Origin: an uncultured Flavobacteriaceae bacterium
GTDB taxonomy: Bacteria; Bacteroidota; Bacteroidia; Flavobacteriales; Flavobacteriaceae
Direction of reading: 5' to 3'
Assembly (NCBI GenBank): GCA_947498845.1
Contig: CANMLX010000029.1
Span: forward strand, 1-59,658
Length of the DNA stretch: 59,658 nucleotides
The stretch's first letter is position 1. Each line of letters starts with the position of its first letter. Below are positions 19,726-29,623 of this stretch, piece after piece. The position numbers and the translations under genes are program-made. The notes under the pieces were generated by a model that was given only the letters and a program-made list of their open reading frames with translations, ran no database searches and had not been told where the DNA came from.

Positions 19726-20289
19726 CTAGTAAAAACCACTACTTAGAACATTAGAAGCCCATGAATTGTCTTTTCTTATAAATAAAATGGTTTCGTAATT
19801 TCCGCATAAACCAGGGCAAAGATTTTTAATAATAATAATTGCTTTGTTCTTATCTTCAGAAAAACGAGGTATTGAAAAGCTATACCAATTATTTTTATTC
19901 GATTCTTCAAGCCTTAATTTAGTATTATCCCACTGAAAATTTTTTGTACTTGCTTGTTGAGATTGTATTTCAGTAATATCTTCTTGGGTAAAATATTTAG
20001 AGATTGTGGATAAGTTTAGGTTTAGTAAGTTATTATTTGATAAGTAAATGTGTTTTACTGAATCTGTATCTGTTTTTATTAAACTTAATTTATGTATAGT
20101 GTCATGTTTAAATAAGTGAGAACTTGATTCAGGTTTGATATTAAGTCCATAACTAAAATTTAGTTTTCTATCTTTTAAAACAATTTTCATGAAGTTATAT
20201 ATATCTTCATTGTTATTTTCAGGATATTTACATCCTATTATGAAAACCAAAGTACAAATAGATAATATAGATTTACAGCTTTTTTTCAT
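19726..20289 (-). CDS. Uncharacterised lipoprotein
   Basis: A 187-residue protein with a lipoprotein signal peptide (lipobox FIIGC, lipidated Cys at about 20). I recognise no domain. Two cysteines close together in CPGLCGNY may form a disulfide. It lies 17 bp downstream of the acetyltransferase-like gene at 20307-21425 and may be co-transcribed with it. It is expected in the envelope, and no function can be given. Confidence 0.7.
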   Translation of the reverse strand: MKKSCKSILSICTLVFIIGCKYPENNNEDIYNFMKIVLKDRKLNFSYGLNIKPESSSHLFKHDTIHKLSLIKTDTDSVKHIYLSNNNLLNLNLSTISKYFTQEDITEIQSQQASTKNFQWDNTKLRLEESNKNNWYSFSIPRFSEDKNKAIIIIKNLCPGLCGNYETILFIRKDNSWASNVLSSGFY

Positions 20290-20306
20290 AAATCAATATT
20301 TTAATA

Positions 20307-21425
20307 CTAAAAATATTTCCTATATGTTTTTCTTTTTCTATACACTTCAGGCTTAAAATGTTTCCATATTTGTTGTATGGCAATGTTATCTTCAAGCTCT
20401 GGTGTTCTGTAACATGTTTCTATACCTTTTTCGGTAAAAACATTAAAATATTCATTAAAAATCACAGCATGTACGCCTTTATTTTGATAGTCTGGATGAA
20501 TGCCTATTAGATAGAAAATAACATCTTTGCTGTGTTTTTTTGCTTTTAAGATTTTTAAAAACCCAAAAGGAAATAACTTTCCGTTTATGTTTTTTAAAGC
20601 TTTTGAGAAAGAAGGCATTACTATTGCAAAACCGACGAGTTCATCATCTTTATCTACTACAAATTTGATATATTCGGGATTTACAAAACTTATAAATTTC
20701 TTTTTAAAATAGGCTTTTTGTATGTCGGTAATTTCTACAAAACTTGATAAAGAAGAATAGCTTTTGTTAAACAAGTCAAACATTTTATCCACATAAGGCA
20801 TGACCTCTTCTGTTTTTGTGAATTTTAAAGCTTTTAAATTATAACGTTTCTTTATAATGGTTTGAGCTTTGTTAAACGTTTCGGGTTTTACATTACTAAA
20901 AGGAAACCTGCTTTCTATATAGCCTTTTTCTATGTTGTAATTTGCAGCTTCGTAATGTTTTATATAATAAGGATGATTGTACCATGTTACCATAGTAGTG
21001 ATAGCATCGTAACCTTCGTCTATAACACCCACTTTATCTAGATTTGAAAACCCTACAGGGCCTTCTACATATTTAAGTCCTTTTTCTTTTCCAATGGTTT
21101 CAACCTTATTTAATAGAGCCTGAGAGACTTCTAAGTCGTCAATAAAATCAAACCAACCAAAACGCATTTTTTCCTGATCTAGCTGTTTTACTTCTAACCA
21201 ATTAATTATGGCTGCTACTCTTCCTACAAGGTGATTGTTTTTATAGGCTAGAAATAATCGAGCCTCAGCATCGTTAAAAACTGGATTTTCGTTTTTATCA
21301 AACGTTTTTAATTCCTGACTAATTATAGGAGGTGTCCAATATTTTGAGTCTTTATATATTTTAAAAGGAAATTTTACAAAAGTTTTTAGATCTCGTTTGG
21401 TTAGAACTTCTTTTATAGTAATCAT
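20307..21425 (-). CDS. GNAT-fold acyltransferase-like protein
   Basis: A 372-residue cytoplasmic protein common in Bacteroidota. The N-terminal region (FPFKIYKDSKYWTPP) and the central segments (HLVGRVAAIIN, VEGPVGFSNLDKVGV) look like a degenerate first GNAT domain. The C-terminal half (about 240-350) carries a second with DDELVGFAIVMPSF and YLIGIHPDYQNKGVHAVIF, where QNKGV is in the position of the acetyl-CoA loop. The substrate is unknown. Confidence 0.75.
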   Translation of the reverse strand: MITIKEVLTKRDLKTFVKFPFKIYKDSKYWTPPIISQELKTFDKNENPVFNDAEARLFLAYKNNHLVGRVAAIINWLEVKQLDQEKMRFGWFDFIDDLEVSQALLNKVETIGKEKGLKYVEGPVGFSNLDKVGVIDEGYDAITTMVTWYNHPYYIKHYEAANYNIEKGYIESRFPFSNVKPETFNKAQTIIKKRYNLKALKFTKTEEVMPYVDKMFDLFNKSYSSLSSFVEITDIQKAYFKKKFISFVNPEYIKFVVDKDDELVGFAIVMPSFSKALKNINGKLFPFGFLKILKAKKHSKDVIFYLIGIHPDYQNKGVHAVIFNEYFNVFTEKGIETCYRTPELEDNIAIQQIWKHFKPEVYRKRKTYRKYF

Positions 21426-21450
21426 AAACTATTTAAGCGGTAAGGGTTGG

Positions 21451-22494
21451 TTAGTCGTTAAAATCTTCATCTTCACGTTTTTGCTTTTTTGGCTCATTAT
21501 CTTCATCTACATCATCATCGTTTTTCTTTTTCTTCTTTTTTCTTTTTTCGCCTTTAGCTCTGGCTTTTCTTTCGCCTTCTTCTTTAGCAGAATTGGCATT
21601 GTCGAACGTCTTTTTTTCTTTGTCCTTATGGAAATCAAACCTGTATGAAGCACCTAAGCCTATATTAAAAACCGAAGGGGTGTCTTTGGTGTTAAATGTA
21701 ATATTCGTATCTAATTGAAGATCTTCATTCCACAGATATGCGCCTCCAAACCTCAAGAGATTATCGGCATAAAAATCGCTTTTAATGCCTTGGGTTTCTC
21801 CAAAAATTACCCAGTTTTGATTAAATGAATGTGTGAGGGTTAAGATATAAGTGAAATCAGATTGATCGGTACCTATTCTATCTTTTATAAAATTCATCAC
21901 AAACACCCAGCCACCATTAAAATTATGTTGAGTTGCTATCATAAGTTTTGGACTAAAACCACTTATTCCAGTTGCCGTATAGGGGTTGTTTTTAGAATCG
22001 AAATTAGCACCAAGATAAGCGGAAACTGCAGGGATTAAGTCTTTCCATTTAAAACTGTGGTTTGCTTTCCAGCTATAAAGGTTTGGTTTGTCTTCGCCAT
22101 CCTTTTTTTTGTGCGGATCGTAAAGCAAGTATTTAGCGCCAACAGTTAAATATCTAAAATTGGAACGTTTTTCTTCGGTGATGAACCCAGAAAGAAATTT
22201 TTGTTTATCATTCTGGTAGTTTCCTTCAATATTGACTTCTAACTGTTCAAATAGTAATCCATATCTTGCAGCAAAATCAATACCTAGTCCAGAAACTTCA
22301 TATTTTGGAGTAGGTGTTCTTTTTTCTTTAATCGTATAAGGACCAACTTCAAATTGCAGTACTTTAGTACCAACGGCATAGGCACTGCGTGAAACACCTG
22401 GCCTGTTTGAGTTTATAACGTCTGTATACTGACTATAGCCACAGGCAGATATAAGACAGATTAATACAATTAGAGTAGGTTTTAAGGCTTTCAT
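21451..22494 (-). CDS. Outer-membrane beta-barrel protein with a charged C-terminal tail
   Basis: The frame is open from 22596. The ATG at 22494 begins a proper signal peptide (MKALKPTLIVLICLISACGYSQ), giving 347 residues. Alternating beta strands with aromatic ends (about 30-285) and the opening VINSNRPGVSRSAYAVGT resemble the phenol-degradation meta-pathway-type transporter family of barrels. The last ~65 residues are an unusual run of lysine, then aspartate and glutamate. Such a low-complexity tail would face the periplasm or cell exterior. The transported substrate is unknown. Confidence 0.75.
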   Translation of the reverse strand: MKALKPTLIVLICLISACGYSQYTDVINSNRPGVSRSAYAVGTKVLQFEVGPYTIKEKRTPTPKYEVSGLGIDFAARYGLLFEQLEVNIEGNYQNDKQKFLSGFITEEKRSNFRYLTVGAKYLLYDPHKKKDGEDKPNLYSWKANHSFKWKDLIPAVSAYLGANFDSKNNPYTATGISGFSPKLMIATQHNFNGGWVFVMNFIKDRIGTDQSDFTYILTLTHSFNQNWVIFGETQGIKSDFYADNLLRFGGAYLWNEDLQLDTNITFNTKDTPSVFNIGLGASYRFDFHKDKEKKTFDNANSAKEEGERKARAKGEKRKKKKKKNDDDVDEDNEPKKQKREDEDFND

Positions 22495-22619
22495 ATGAGC
22501 AAAGTATATACTTTTATCTAATCTAGGTTTATTATTAATGGGTATCATAATTATAATCAAATATAGATATTTTATCTTTTTTTTAAGTTTTTTCAAGCTT
22601 TTTTAAATAATTAGAATTG

Positions 22620-22627
22620 TATTTTTG
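22620..22627 (+). promoter_or_regulatory. Possible -7 box of the DUF4834-yfhO-GT-flippase operon
   Basis: TATTTTTG fits TAnnTTTG and lies 16 nt before the ATG at 22644. The -33 position is T-rich rather than TTTG. Confidence 0.4.
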
Positions 22628-22643
22628 CATAAATTCATAGTAT

Positions 22644-22916
22644 ATGTTACAAGAAGCTTCATTCCCAGGGTTAATTAAAATGATAACTATCATTTTATTA
22701 ATTTATTTTGGAGTTAAAGTGCTATCGCGATTATTTGCGCCTTTATTGGTTAAGTATGTGGCAAAAAAGGCTGAACAAAAGTTTGGAGGACAGTTTAATA
22801 ACACATATCAAACCCCAAAAAGACAAGAAGGTGAAGTCACCATTGATAAAATGCCTAAAAGAAAAACAACAAATAAAAACGTTGGAGACTATGTAGATTT
22901 CGAAGAAATTGAGTAA
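22644..22916 (+). CDS. Small membrane protein, DUF4834-like
   Basis: A 90-residue protein with one N-terminal transmembrane helix (about 10-33) and a polar cytoplasmic tail ending GDYVDFEEIE. The tail pattern (KMPKRK, then GDYVDFEE) matches my recollection of the Bacteroidota-only family DUF4834, which has no known function. It opens a run of four plus-strand genes, 30 bp upstream of the YfhO gene, and is probably co-transcribed with them. Confidence 0.8.
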   Translation: MLQEASFPGLIKMITIILLIYFGVKVLSRLFAPLLVKYVAKKAEQKFGGQFNNTYQTPKRQEGEVTIDKMPKRKTTNKNVGDYVDFEEIE

Positions 22917-22946
22917 TTTCATCGTTTGGTATTTTAATGCTTTTTC

Positions 22947-25391
22947 ATGCAACTTTCATTTAAAAAAATTATTCCTCACATAGTTATAATATTAGGTTTT
23001 ATAATTGTGTCTTTACTTTATTTTAGTCCTGTATTAAAGGGTAAACAGATATATCAAAGTGATATCGTACAGTATATTGGTATGTCTAAACAGCAAAAAG
23101 ACTTCAAAGCTAAAACAGGAGGAGATACCTATTGGACCAATAGTGCTTTTGGAGGGATGCCTACCTATCAATTAGGGGCAAGATACCCGCATAATTACAT
23201 AAAGAAATTAGACTTATTATTACGTTTTTTACCCAGACCAGCGGATTATTTGTTTATCTATCTACTGAGTTTTTACATATTGCTTCTGGTTTTAAAGGTT
23301 GATTTTAAATTAGCTGCTTTAGGGGCTCTGGCTTTTGGGTTTTCAACCTATTTAATCATAATTTTAGGTGTAGGACATAATAGTAAGGCTCACGCTATAG
23401 CTTATATGCCGTTGGTACTGAGTGGTATTTTACTCGTTTTTCAAAAGAAATATATAGCGGGTTTTATTCTAACAGCCATTGCTATGGGCTTAGAATTGGT
23501 TGCTAACCACTTTCAAATGACCTATTATTTATTGCTTCTTGTAATAGTTTTAGGTATTGTTTATTTAATAGATGCTTTTAGAAAGAACATACTTCCCCAT
23601 TATTTTAAGTCTATTGGTATTTTGGTTGCAACTGTTGTATTAGCTATAGGCTTAAATGCTACCAACGTGTTAGCAACTCAAGAGTATGTAAAGGAAAGTA
23701 CACGAGGTAAAAGCGAATTGACTATAAACCCTGATGGCTCACCAAAAGAAGTGACTTCAGGATTAGATAAAGATTATATTACCCAATTTAGCTACGGTAT
23801 TGTTGAAACATTTAATTTGTTTATTCCTCGATTTATGGGAGGAGGAAGTTATGATAATGTAGGTAAAGATTCTAATACTTACGATGCCTTTAGAAAATTA
23901 GGAGCTACACCTAGTCAGGCACTTGAACAAGCTGAGCATGCACCTATGTATTGGGGAGATCAACCTATTGTAGAAGCACCAGCTTATGTAGGCGCTGTGA
24001 TCCTGTTTTTATTTGTTTTTGCTTTGTTTTTAGTGAAAGGGCGTTTAAAATGGTGGCTTTTAGCTGGAGTTTTATTGTCATTATTACTATCTTATGGAAA
24101 GAATTTAAATTTCCTAACAAACTTTTTTATTGATTATATACCACTTTATAATAAGTTTAGAGCGGTAAGTTCTATACAGGTAATATTGGAATTATGTATT
24201 CCTGCTTTAGCTATTTTTGGTTTAGTTAAATTATTAAATGATTTTGATAGAGAAGCGCAAAAACTAAAAGCGCTAAAGTATACAACAGCTATAACAGGTG
24301 GTTTGTGTTTACTATTTTTATTATTTAAATCGTCACTATTTGATTTTGTAGGAATCAAAGATGGTCAATTTATACAGGCTTATGGGCAAGATTTTATTAG
24401 AGCGATAAAAGAAGATAGAAAAGCGATTTTTACCAGTGATACTATTAGAACATTGGTATTGGTATTGCTTTCGGCAGGATTAATATTTGCGTATTTAAAA
24501 GATAAATTAAAAGAGCAATGGGTAGTCGTAGGGTTTGCTGTTTTAATTTTATTTGATTTAATTGGTGTAGATAGGCGCTATGTTAATAACGACGATTTTG
24601 TGTCTTCTATTAAAATGACTAAGCCTTTTATTGCGAATAAAGTAGATCAACAAATTTTAAAGGATACCACGCATTTTAGAGTGTATGATTTAGTTTCTGG
24701 TCCTTCGAAACCCTCGTATTTCCATAATTCACTAAATGGTTATAACGCTGCCGAATTAAAGCGATACCGTGAAGTGTTTGATTGGTATGTAGCAAGAAAT
24801 AATATTAATGTGCTTAATATGCTAAACACTAAGTATATCGTTGCTCAAGATGACAAAGGAAATGTATTTCCTTATGTAAATGAAGAGGCTAATGGAAATG
24901 CCTGGTTTGTGGAAAAATTGAAGCAAGTAGATAGTGCTAATGAAGAGATTAAGTTATTAGATAGTTTAAATACTAAGAAGATTGCTATTAAATCTTTTAA
25001 TTCCCCTGATGGGTTTTTCAAAAAAATGCCTCAAAAATCTATATTGGAATATAAAGTTGATTCTTTAGCGTCCATCACATTATTAGAAGTAAAACCAAAC
25101 TACTTAAAGTATACATCAAGTAATTCAAATGATGGGTTTGCTGTATTTTCTGAGATTTATTACAAAAAGGGTTGGAAAACCTTTGTTGATGATCAAGAAA
25201 CAGATCACATACGTGTAAATTATACACTTAGAGGGATGTCTGTACCCAAAGGCACCCATACTATTGAATTTAAGTTTGATCCAGACGTCGTGAAAACAGG
25301 AAGCAAAGTGTCTTTAGCGAGCTCTATTGTATTGGGAATTCTTGTTTTGTTAGGATTGTTCTACGAGTTTAAGAAAAAAGAGGGTGCGTAA
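22947..25391 (+). CDS. YfhO family multi-pass membrane protein
   Basis: An 814-residue inner-membrane protein with about 12 hydrophobic helices (about 10-480 and a last one near 785-805). A large extracytoplasmic domain (about 530-780) follows the core. The early SDIVQYIGMSKQQKDF and GGDTYWTNSAFGGMPTYQLGARYPHN are typical of YfhO proteins, which have a GT-C-like fold and act in lipid-linked sugar addition in Firmicutes. In Bacteroidota the role is unknown. Its end overlaps the next glycosyltransferase by 8 bp. Confidence 0.88.
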   Translation: MQLSFKKIIPHIVIILGFIIVSLLYFSPVLKGKQIYQSDIVQYIGMSKQQKDFKAKTGGDTYWTNSAFGGMPTYQLGARYPHNYIKKLDLLLRFLPRPADYLFIYLLSFYILLLVLKVDFKLAALGALAFGFSTYLIIILGVGHNSKAHAIAYMPLVLSGILLVFQKKYIAGFILTAIAMGLELVANHFQMTYYLLLLVIVLGIVYLIDAFRKNILPHYFKSIGILVATVVLAIGLNATNVLATQEYVKESTRGKSELTINPDGSPKEVTSGLDKDYITQFSYGIVETFNLFIPRFMGGGSYDNVGKDSNTYDAFRKLGATPSQALEQAEHAPMYWGDQPIVEAPAYVGAVILFLFVFALFLVKGRLKWWLLAGVLLSLLLSYGKNLNFLTNFFIDYIPLYNKFRAVSSIQVILELCIPALAIFGLVKLLNDFDREAQKLKALKYTTAITGGLCLLFLLFKSSLFDFVGIKDGQFIQAYGQDFIRAIKEDRKAIFTSDTIRTLVLVLLSAGLIFAYLKDKLKEQWVVVGFAVLILFDLIGVDRRYVNNDDFVSSIKMTKPFIANKVDQQILKDTTHFRVYDLVSGPSKPSYFHNSLNGYNAAELKRYREVFDWYVARNNINVLNMLNTKYIVAQDDKGNVFPYVNEEANGNAWFVEKLKQVDSANEEIKLLDSLNTKKIAIKSFNSPDGFFKKMPQKSILEYKVDSLASITLLEVKPNYLKYTSSNSNDGFAVFSEIYYKKGWKTFVDDQETDHIRVNYTLRGMSVPKGTHTIEFKFDPDVVKTGSKVSLASSIVLGILVLLGLFYEFKKKEGA

Positions 25392-26661
25392 AAAAGTACT
25401 CATAATCGCTTACTATTGGCCTCCAGCTGGAGGCCCTGGGGTACAACGCTGGCTAAAGTTTGTAAAGTATCTACCAGATTTTGATGTGGAACCTATCCTT
25501 TTTGTTCCAGAAAATGCTAATTACCCTATAACAGATTCAAGTTTAGAGAAAGAGGTTTCAAGCGATATAGAGGTTGTTAAATTCCCTATAAATGAGCCTT
25601 ATAAACTGGCTCAGTTGTTTTCAAAGAAAAAGGCAAATACCATAAGTCGTGGGATAATTAATGAGCATAAAAAACAATCATTATTAGAAAAAGTAATGCT
25701 TTTTATAAGAGGTAACTTTTTTATTCCAGATGCTAGAGTAGGGTGGGTAAAACCTTCTGTAAGCTATTTGTCAAAATTTATTTCTAAAAATAATATAAAA
25801 ACGATTATTACCACGGGACCACCACATAGTGTCCATTTAATAGGAATGGCGTTAAAAAAGAAATTGGATATAACATGGCTAACAGATTTTAGAGATCCAT
25901 GGACTACTATTGGCTATCACAAAAAATTAAAATTGACAAATGCTGCCCGAAAAAAGCATAAGAAACTAGAGAAAGCGGTTTTAAATTCTGCAGATACAGT
26001 AATAGTGACGAGTTATACCACCAAAAAAGAGTTTTTGAATATTACGTATAAACCAATAGCGGTTATTACTAATGGTTATGATGAGGAAATTAGTCAAAAA
26101 GTGACATTAGACGAAAAATTTACCTTATCGCATATAGGGTCTTTATTATCTAAACGAAATCCGCAAATTTTATGGAAAGTACTTTCAGAATTAATACAAA
26201 AAGAAGGTGATTTTAAAAAAGATTTTCAACTTAATTTAGTAGGTTATGTTGGGGATAATGTGCTGGATTCTATTGAAAACAGTAGTTTAACTGATTATAT
26301 AAATAAGGTAGGATATGTTTCACATAAAGAATCAGTTATGTATCAATTAAAATCTCAATTATTATTGTTAATTGAAATAAATTCTGAAGAAACTAAAAGC
26401 ATTATCCCTGGGAAATTATTTGAATATTTAATAGCAAAGAGACCAATTATAGCTATAGGACCTATACATTCAGACATTGAAAACATAATAGATGCGACTA
26501 ATTCTGGTTATTATTTTGAATATTCTCAAGAACTGCAATTAAAACGGCAAATTTTAGCGTATTATCGAGCTTATAAAAGTAATACGCTAAAATCTGATGC
26601 TGAAAATTTGGAACAATATCATAGAAAGTCACTCACAAAACAATTATCACAGCTGATATGA
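25384..26661 (+). CDS. GT-B glycosyltransferase (GT4-like)
   Basis: A 425-residue cytoplasmic glycosyltransferase of the GT-B fold. The N-terminal domain has the glycine-rich start AYYWPPAGGPGVQRW, followed by TTGPPHSVH and LTDFRDPWT. The C-terminal nucleotide-sugar half has HIGSLLSKRNP, GYVSHKES and IPGKLFEYLIAKRPII, with the glutamate and glycine pattern of family 4. The start is GTG, inside the YfhO gene. It is coupled to the flippase by a 4-bp overlap. The sugar is not identifiable. Confidence 0.88.
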   Translation: MRKKVLIIAYYWPPAGGPGVQRWLKFVKYLPDFDVEPILFVPENANYPITDSSLEKEVSSDIEVVKFPINEPYKLAQLFSKKKANTISRGIINEHKKQSLLEKVMLFIRGNFFIPDARVGWVKPSVSYLSKFISKNNIKTIITTGPPHSVHLIGMALKKKLDITWLTDFRDPWTTIGYHKKLKLTNAARKKHKKLEKAVLNSADTVIVTSYTTKKEFLNITYKPIAVITNGYDEEISQKVTLDEKFTLSHIGSLLSKRNPQILWKVLSELIQKEGDFKKDFQLNLVGYVGDNVLDSIENSSLTDYINKVGYVSHKESVMYQLKSQLLLLIEINSEETKSIIPGKLFEYLIAKRPIIAIGPIHSDIENIIDATNSGYYFEYSQELQLKRQILAYYRAYKSNTLKSDAENLEQYHRKSLTKQLSQLI

Positions 26662-28124
26662 TGGGAGTAGTAGCTTCACAATCACTTAAAAATGTTATAT
26701 CCACCTATTTTGGTTTTATAATAGGCGCAATTAATACATTGTTTTTATACACCAAATTCATGACCGATGAATACTACGGTATGGTGAGTTATATGCTTTC
26801 CGCAGGTTTTGTCATGATGCCTTTAATGGCATTTGGAGTTCATAATACACTAGTTAAGTTCTATTCTTCTTTTAAGACTAAATTGAGCATAAATAGTTTT
26901 TTAACATTTATGCTTTACTTACCTCTTTTGATGATAATCCCAATAACAATTATAGGCTATTTTGCACATGAAGCTATAGGAGAATTTTTATCAACTAGAA
27001 ATGCGATGATAAAGCATTATTTGGTTCATACGCTGGTAGTCGCAATTGCATTGGCTTATTTTGAAGTGTTTTTTGCGTGGGTAAAAGTACATCTACAAAC
27101 GGCTTTTGGTAATTTAATGAAAGAAGTGTTTCATAGAATAGGAGCAATGCTTATGTTGTTTATGTTGTATTTAGATGTTGTAACTCTTAATGGGTTTATG
27201 ATAGGCCTGGTGCTGGTTTATGTTATAAGAATGCTGGTAATGATGGGGTATGCGTTTAGTGTAAAATTTCCTAAACTTGTCTTTAAACGTTTTACAGGAT
27301 GGCAGGATGTTTTAAAATATTCATTATTAATCATTGTAGCTGGATCTGTGGTCACAATTTTTTTAGATGTTGATAAGCTTATGCTGGGCAATTATGTTGA
27401 TATAGAGGAGGTGGCTTATTACAATGTTGCCATTTTTATTACAGCTGTTATAGCTGTACCAATGCGATCGATGCATCAAATAGTGTACCCTTTATGTGCA
27501 CAATATTTAAACCATAAAGATTATGATAAGCTAGGCGATTTATACAAGCGAAGTTCTATAAACTTGTTTGTTATAGGTGGTGGGATTTTTTTACTTATTA
27601 TTTTAAACATTAATCAATTGTATTTATTACTTCCGGAAGACTACAGTGTAGGAGTCTATGTTGTATTAATTATAAGTGTCTCAAAACTTTCTGATGCCGT
27701 TATAGGAAGTAATAATGCTATACTTTTTAATAGCGATTATTATAGAGTGGTTCTATTTTTAGGTGTAGTATTAGTTATTATAATGGTGCTTCTAAATATA
27801 ATTTTTATACCTAGATTAGGTATATATGGAGCAGCTTTTGCTACTCTCATAGCAATTATTTTATATAATGCTGGAAAGTTGTTTTTTGTTTATAAAGCCT
27901 TTAAAATGTTACCTTTCACGGTAAAAACTTTAAAAGGCGCATTATTATTAGTAGTGATGAGTTTGTCATTTTATTTTTGGGATTTTAGTTTTCATCCGCT
28001 AATAAATATAGTTATTAAGTCACTTTTAATCTCGATTATATATTGCAGTTTAGCTTATAGATTTAATCTTTCTGAAGATATCAATGCGTTAGTAGGTGAA
28101 ATTGTGAATAAGGTATTTAAATAA
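26658..28124 (+). CDS. Polysaccharide flippase (Wzx/MATE-like)
   Basis: A 488-residue integral membrane protein with about 14 helices spread through the sequence. It belongs to the polysaccharide biosynthesis protein family that flips lipid-linked oligosaccharides across the inner membrane. Family-like features are the start SLKNVISTYFGFIIGAINT and the mid-protein IFLDVDKLMLGNYV, where the charged residues lie in a helix. It overlaps the GT gene by 4 bp and ends the operon. Together with that GT and YfhO it suggests assembly and export of a surface glycan. Confidence 0.88.
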   Translation: MMGVVASQSLKNVISTYFGFIIGAINTLFLYTKFMTDEYYGMVSYMLSAGFVMMPLMAFGVHNTLVKFYSSFKTKLSINSFLTFMLYLPLLMIIPITIIGYFAHEAIGEFLSTRNAMIKHYLVHTLVVAIALAYFEVFFAWVKVHLQTAFGNLMKEVFHRIGAMLMLFMLYLDVVTLNGFMIGLVLVYVIRMLVMMGYAFSVKFPKLVFKRFTGWQDVLKYSLLIIVAGSVVTIFLDVDKLMLGNYVDIEEVAYYNVAIFITAVIAVPMRSMHQIVYPLCAQYLNHKDYDKLGDLYKRSSINLFVIGGGIFLLIILNINQLYLLLPEDYSVGVYVVLIISVSKLSDAVIGSNNAILFNSDYYRVVLFLGVVLVIIMVLLNIIFIPRLGIYGAAFATLIAIILYNAGKLFFVYKAFKMLPFTVKTLKGALLLVVMSLSFYFWDFSFHPLINIVIKSLLISIIYCSLAYRFNLSEDINALVGEIVNKVFK

Positions 28125-28256
28125 AAGACATTAACTTTTAAGCAAACCCTAATTTTAACTGGAAATATTAAACTAGATATCTCGCTTTTCAGCGGGATTA
28201 GTTCAATTTACAATGTTGCATGCGCCTTTTAGAGGCTTTGCAACAATGACTTTCAC

Positions 28257-28310
28257 TAAAAAAAGAAACCCTGCAATATTGCTTTGGGGGCGCTTATTGC
28301 AGAGTTTCTT
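28257..28310 (-). terminator. Terminator of the basic secreted-protein gene
   Basis: A 14-bp stem with one mismatch (28264-28277 with 28296-28309) is followed, on the minus strand, by a run of seven T. It lies just below the stop codon at 28328. Confidence 0.7.
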
Positions 28311-28327
28311 ACTAACCAACCGAAAAT

Positions 28328-29440
28328 TTATCTTCTTCTTGAAGCTATTGTATTTGAGCTTCGTGATGTGCTTCTTCTTCCTTGTGATATACCAGAACTT
28401 CTTTTAACAGTAGTTGTTCTATTATAACTTCTAGAGGTTGTTGTTCTGGGTTTTGATATCGCACTTCTATTTCTTGTTACTTTTGTAGTTACCCTTTTGT
28501 TATTATTAGGTAACTGCCTAACTGTAGTTGTTTTTTTTCTTGTTATTTGAGCATTACTATTAGGTACAGTTCTTCTGGTAACAGTTGTTTTGCGCTTCGC
28601 AGCATTGTTGCTGTTTGAATTATACCTAGTAGGCGTATTGTTAGTTGCTACTCTATTATAATTCTTATAGTTTCTTCTCGTATTTTCATACTTTTTACTA
28701 CTTCTGTATTGATTGTATGATTTTCTATTTCTAGCATAATTATTAACCTTGTGCCCATTTCTATAACCTCTGTTAATAGCTGTGTATCTATTGCTTCTGT
28801 TGATAACATGGCCACGTCTTGACGCTACAGATGTTCTGTATCTAACATTGTTATAATATGGTCTTGTATAAGAGTATCTAATAGGCGCATAATAACGTCT
28901 GTATGGTCTGTTATATACAACACAGTAGTCTACTGCTGGTACTCTATAGTATCTGTGCCAAGGTCTAAATACATAATTTCTATTATATGTGTTTATAAAT
29001 CCTGAACAATGAGAAAATCTATTAAATCTATTGTAGTGCACATATAGTCCACCAACTCGAGACACATGACCAAAGCCATTATAATTAATATTAATGTTTC
29101 CTGCTTGTACAATACGCCCATAGAAATCATAAAAAATAGGTGTGTGTTCTATTTGGATAATAGCACCATACTCATCATACTGTAGGTATGGATTGTAATT
29201 GTAACCAGAGTTAAAACTAAAATTAACATTTGGAGTTCCTATTGAAACGTTTGTACCATAATGATTAGAGATGTTAAAATCAAATTGCCCATCTGGAAAT
29301 ACCGAGAACTCAATACCATTTTCTAAAAAAATGAAGGAGTTACCGTAACCTCTATTGTAATTTATTGTGGTGTTAGTAGTCGCATTAGCAGTAAAACCTA
29401 CTAGTAATATACCTGCTATTAAAAATATAAACTTCTTCAT
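28328..29440 (-). CDS. Secreted Arg/Asn/Tyr/Thr-rich, strongly basic protein
   Basis: A 370-residue protein with a signal peptide (1-20, ending TANA). The first ~130 residues are beta-rich and aromatic, with IFLENGIEFSVFPDGQFDFN and YDEYGAIIQIEHTPIFYDFYGRI. Residues from about 140 on are low-complexity, dominated by R, N, Y and later R, T, S, K, ending in ASRRR. There are only three cysteines. Similar proteins are common in Flavobacteriaceae and have no known role. The extreme positive charge suggests binding to LPS, anionic polysaccharide or nucleic acid at the surface, which is inference. There is no T9SS tail. Confidence 0.75.
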   Translation of the reverse strand: MKKFIFLIAGILLVGFTANATTNTTINYNRGYGNSFIFLENGIEFSVFPDGQFDFNISNHYGTNVSIGTPNVNFSFNSGYNYNPYLQYDEYGAIIQIEHTPIFYDFYGRIVQAGNININYNGFGHVSRVGGLYVHYNRFNRFSHCSGFINTYNRNYVFRPWHRYYRVPAVDYCVVYNRPYRRYYAPIRYSYTRPYYNNVRYRTSVASRRGHVINRSNRYTAINRGYRNGHKVNNYARNRKSYNQYRSSKKYENTRRNYKNYNRVATNNTPTRYNSNSNNAAKRKTTVTRRTVPNSNAQITRKKTTTVRQLPNNNKRVTTKVTRNRSAISKPRTTTSRSYNRTTTVKRSSGISQGRRSTSRSSNTIASRRR

Positions 29441-29562
29441 AATTAAAATGTTTTATTGTGAACAGTTATGTATTTACAAACAGCGTGCCAAAAAATAAAA
29501 ATTCAAAATTTAAAGATATAGAGTGTTTTTTTTAATAAAAGCGTTAAAAAAAACCTTTATTG

Positions 29563-29593
29563 TTTGAATAAAGCTATTTTTTTTGTAGTATTG
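29563..29593 (+). promoter_or_regulatory. Promoter of the gene at 29624
   Basis: TTTG (29563-29566), 19 nt, then TAGTATTG (29586-29593), one mismatch from TAnnTTTG. It lies 30 bp before the ATG. Confidence 0.55.
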
Positions 29594-29623
29594 TCCTATA
29601 ACTAAAATATAAAACTATAAATT

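Noticed and set aside
28213..28407. Plus-strand 64-codon ORF after the flippase
   Set aside because: It overlaps the terminator hairpin and the end of the opposite-strand gene, and its composition shows no protein signal.
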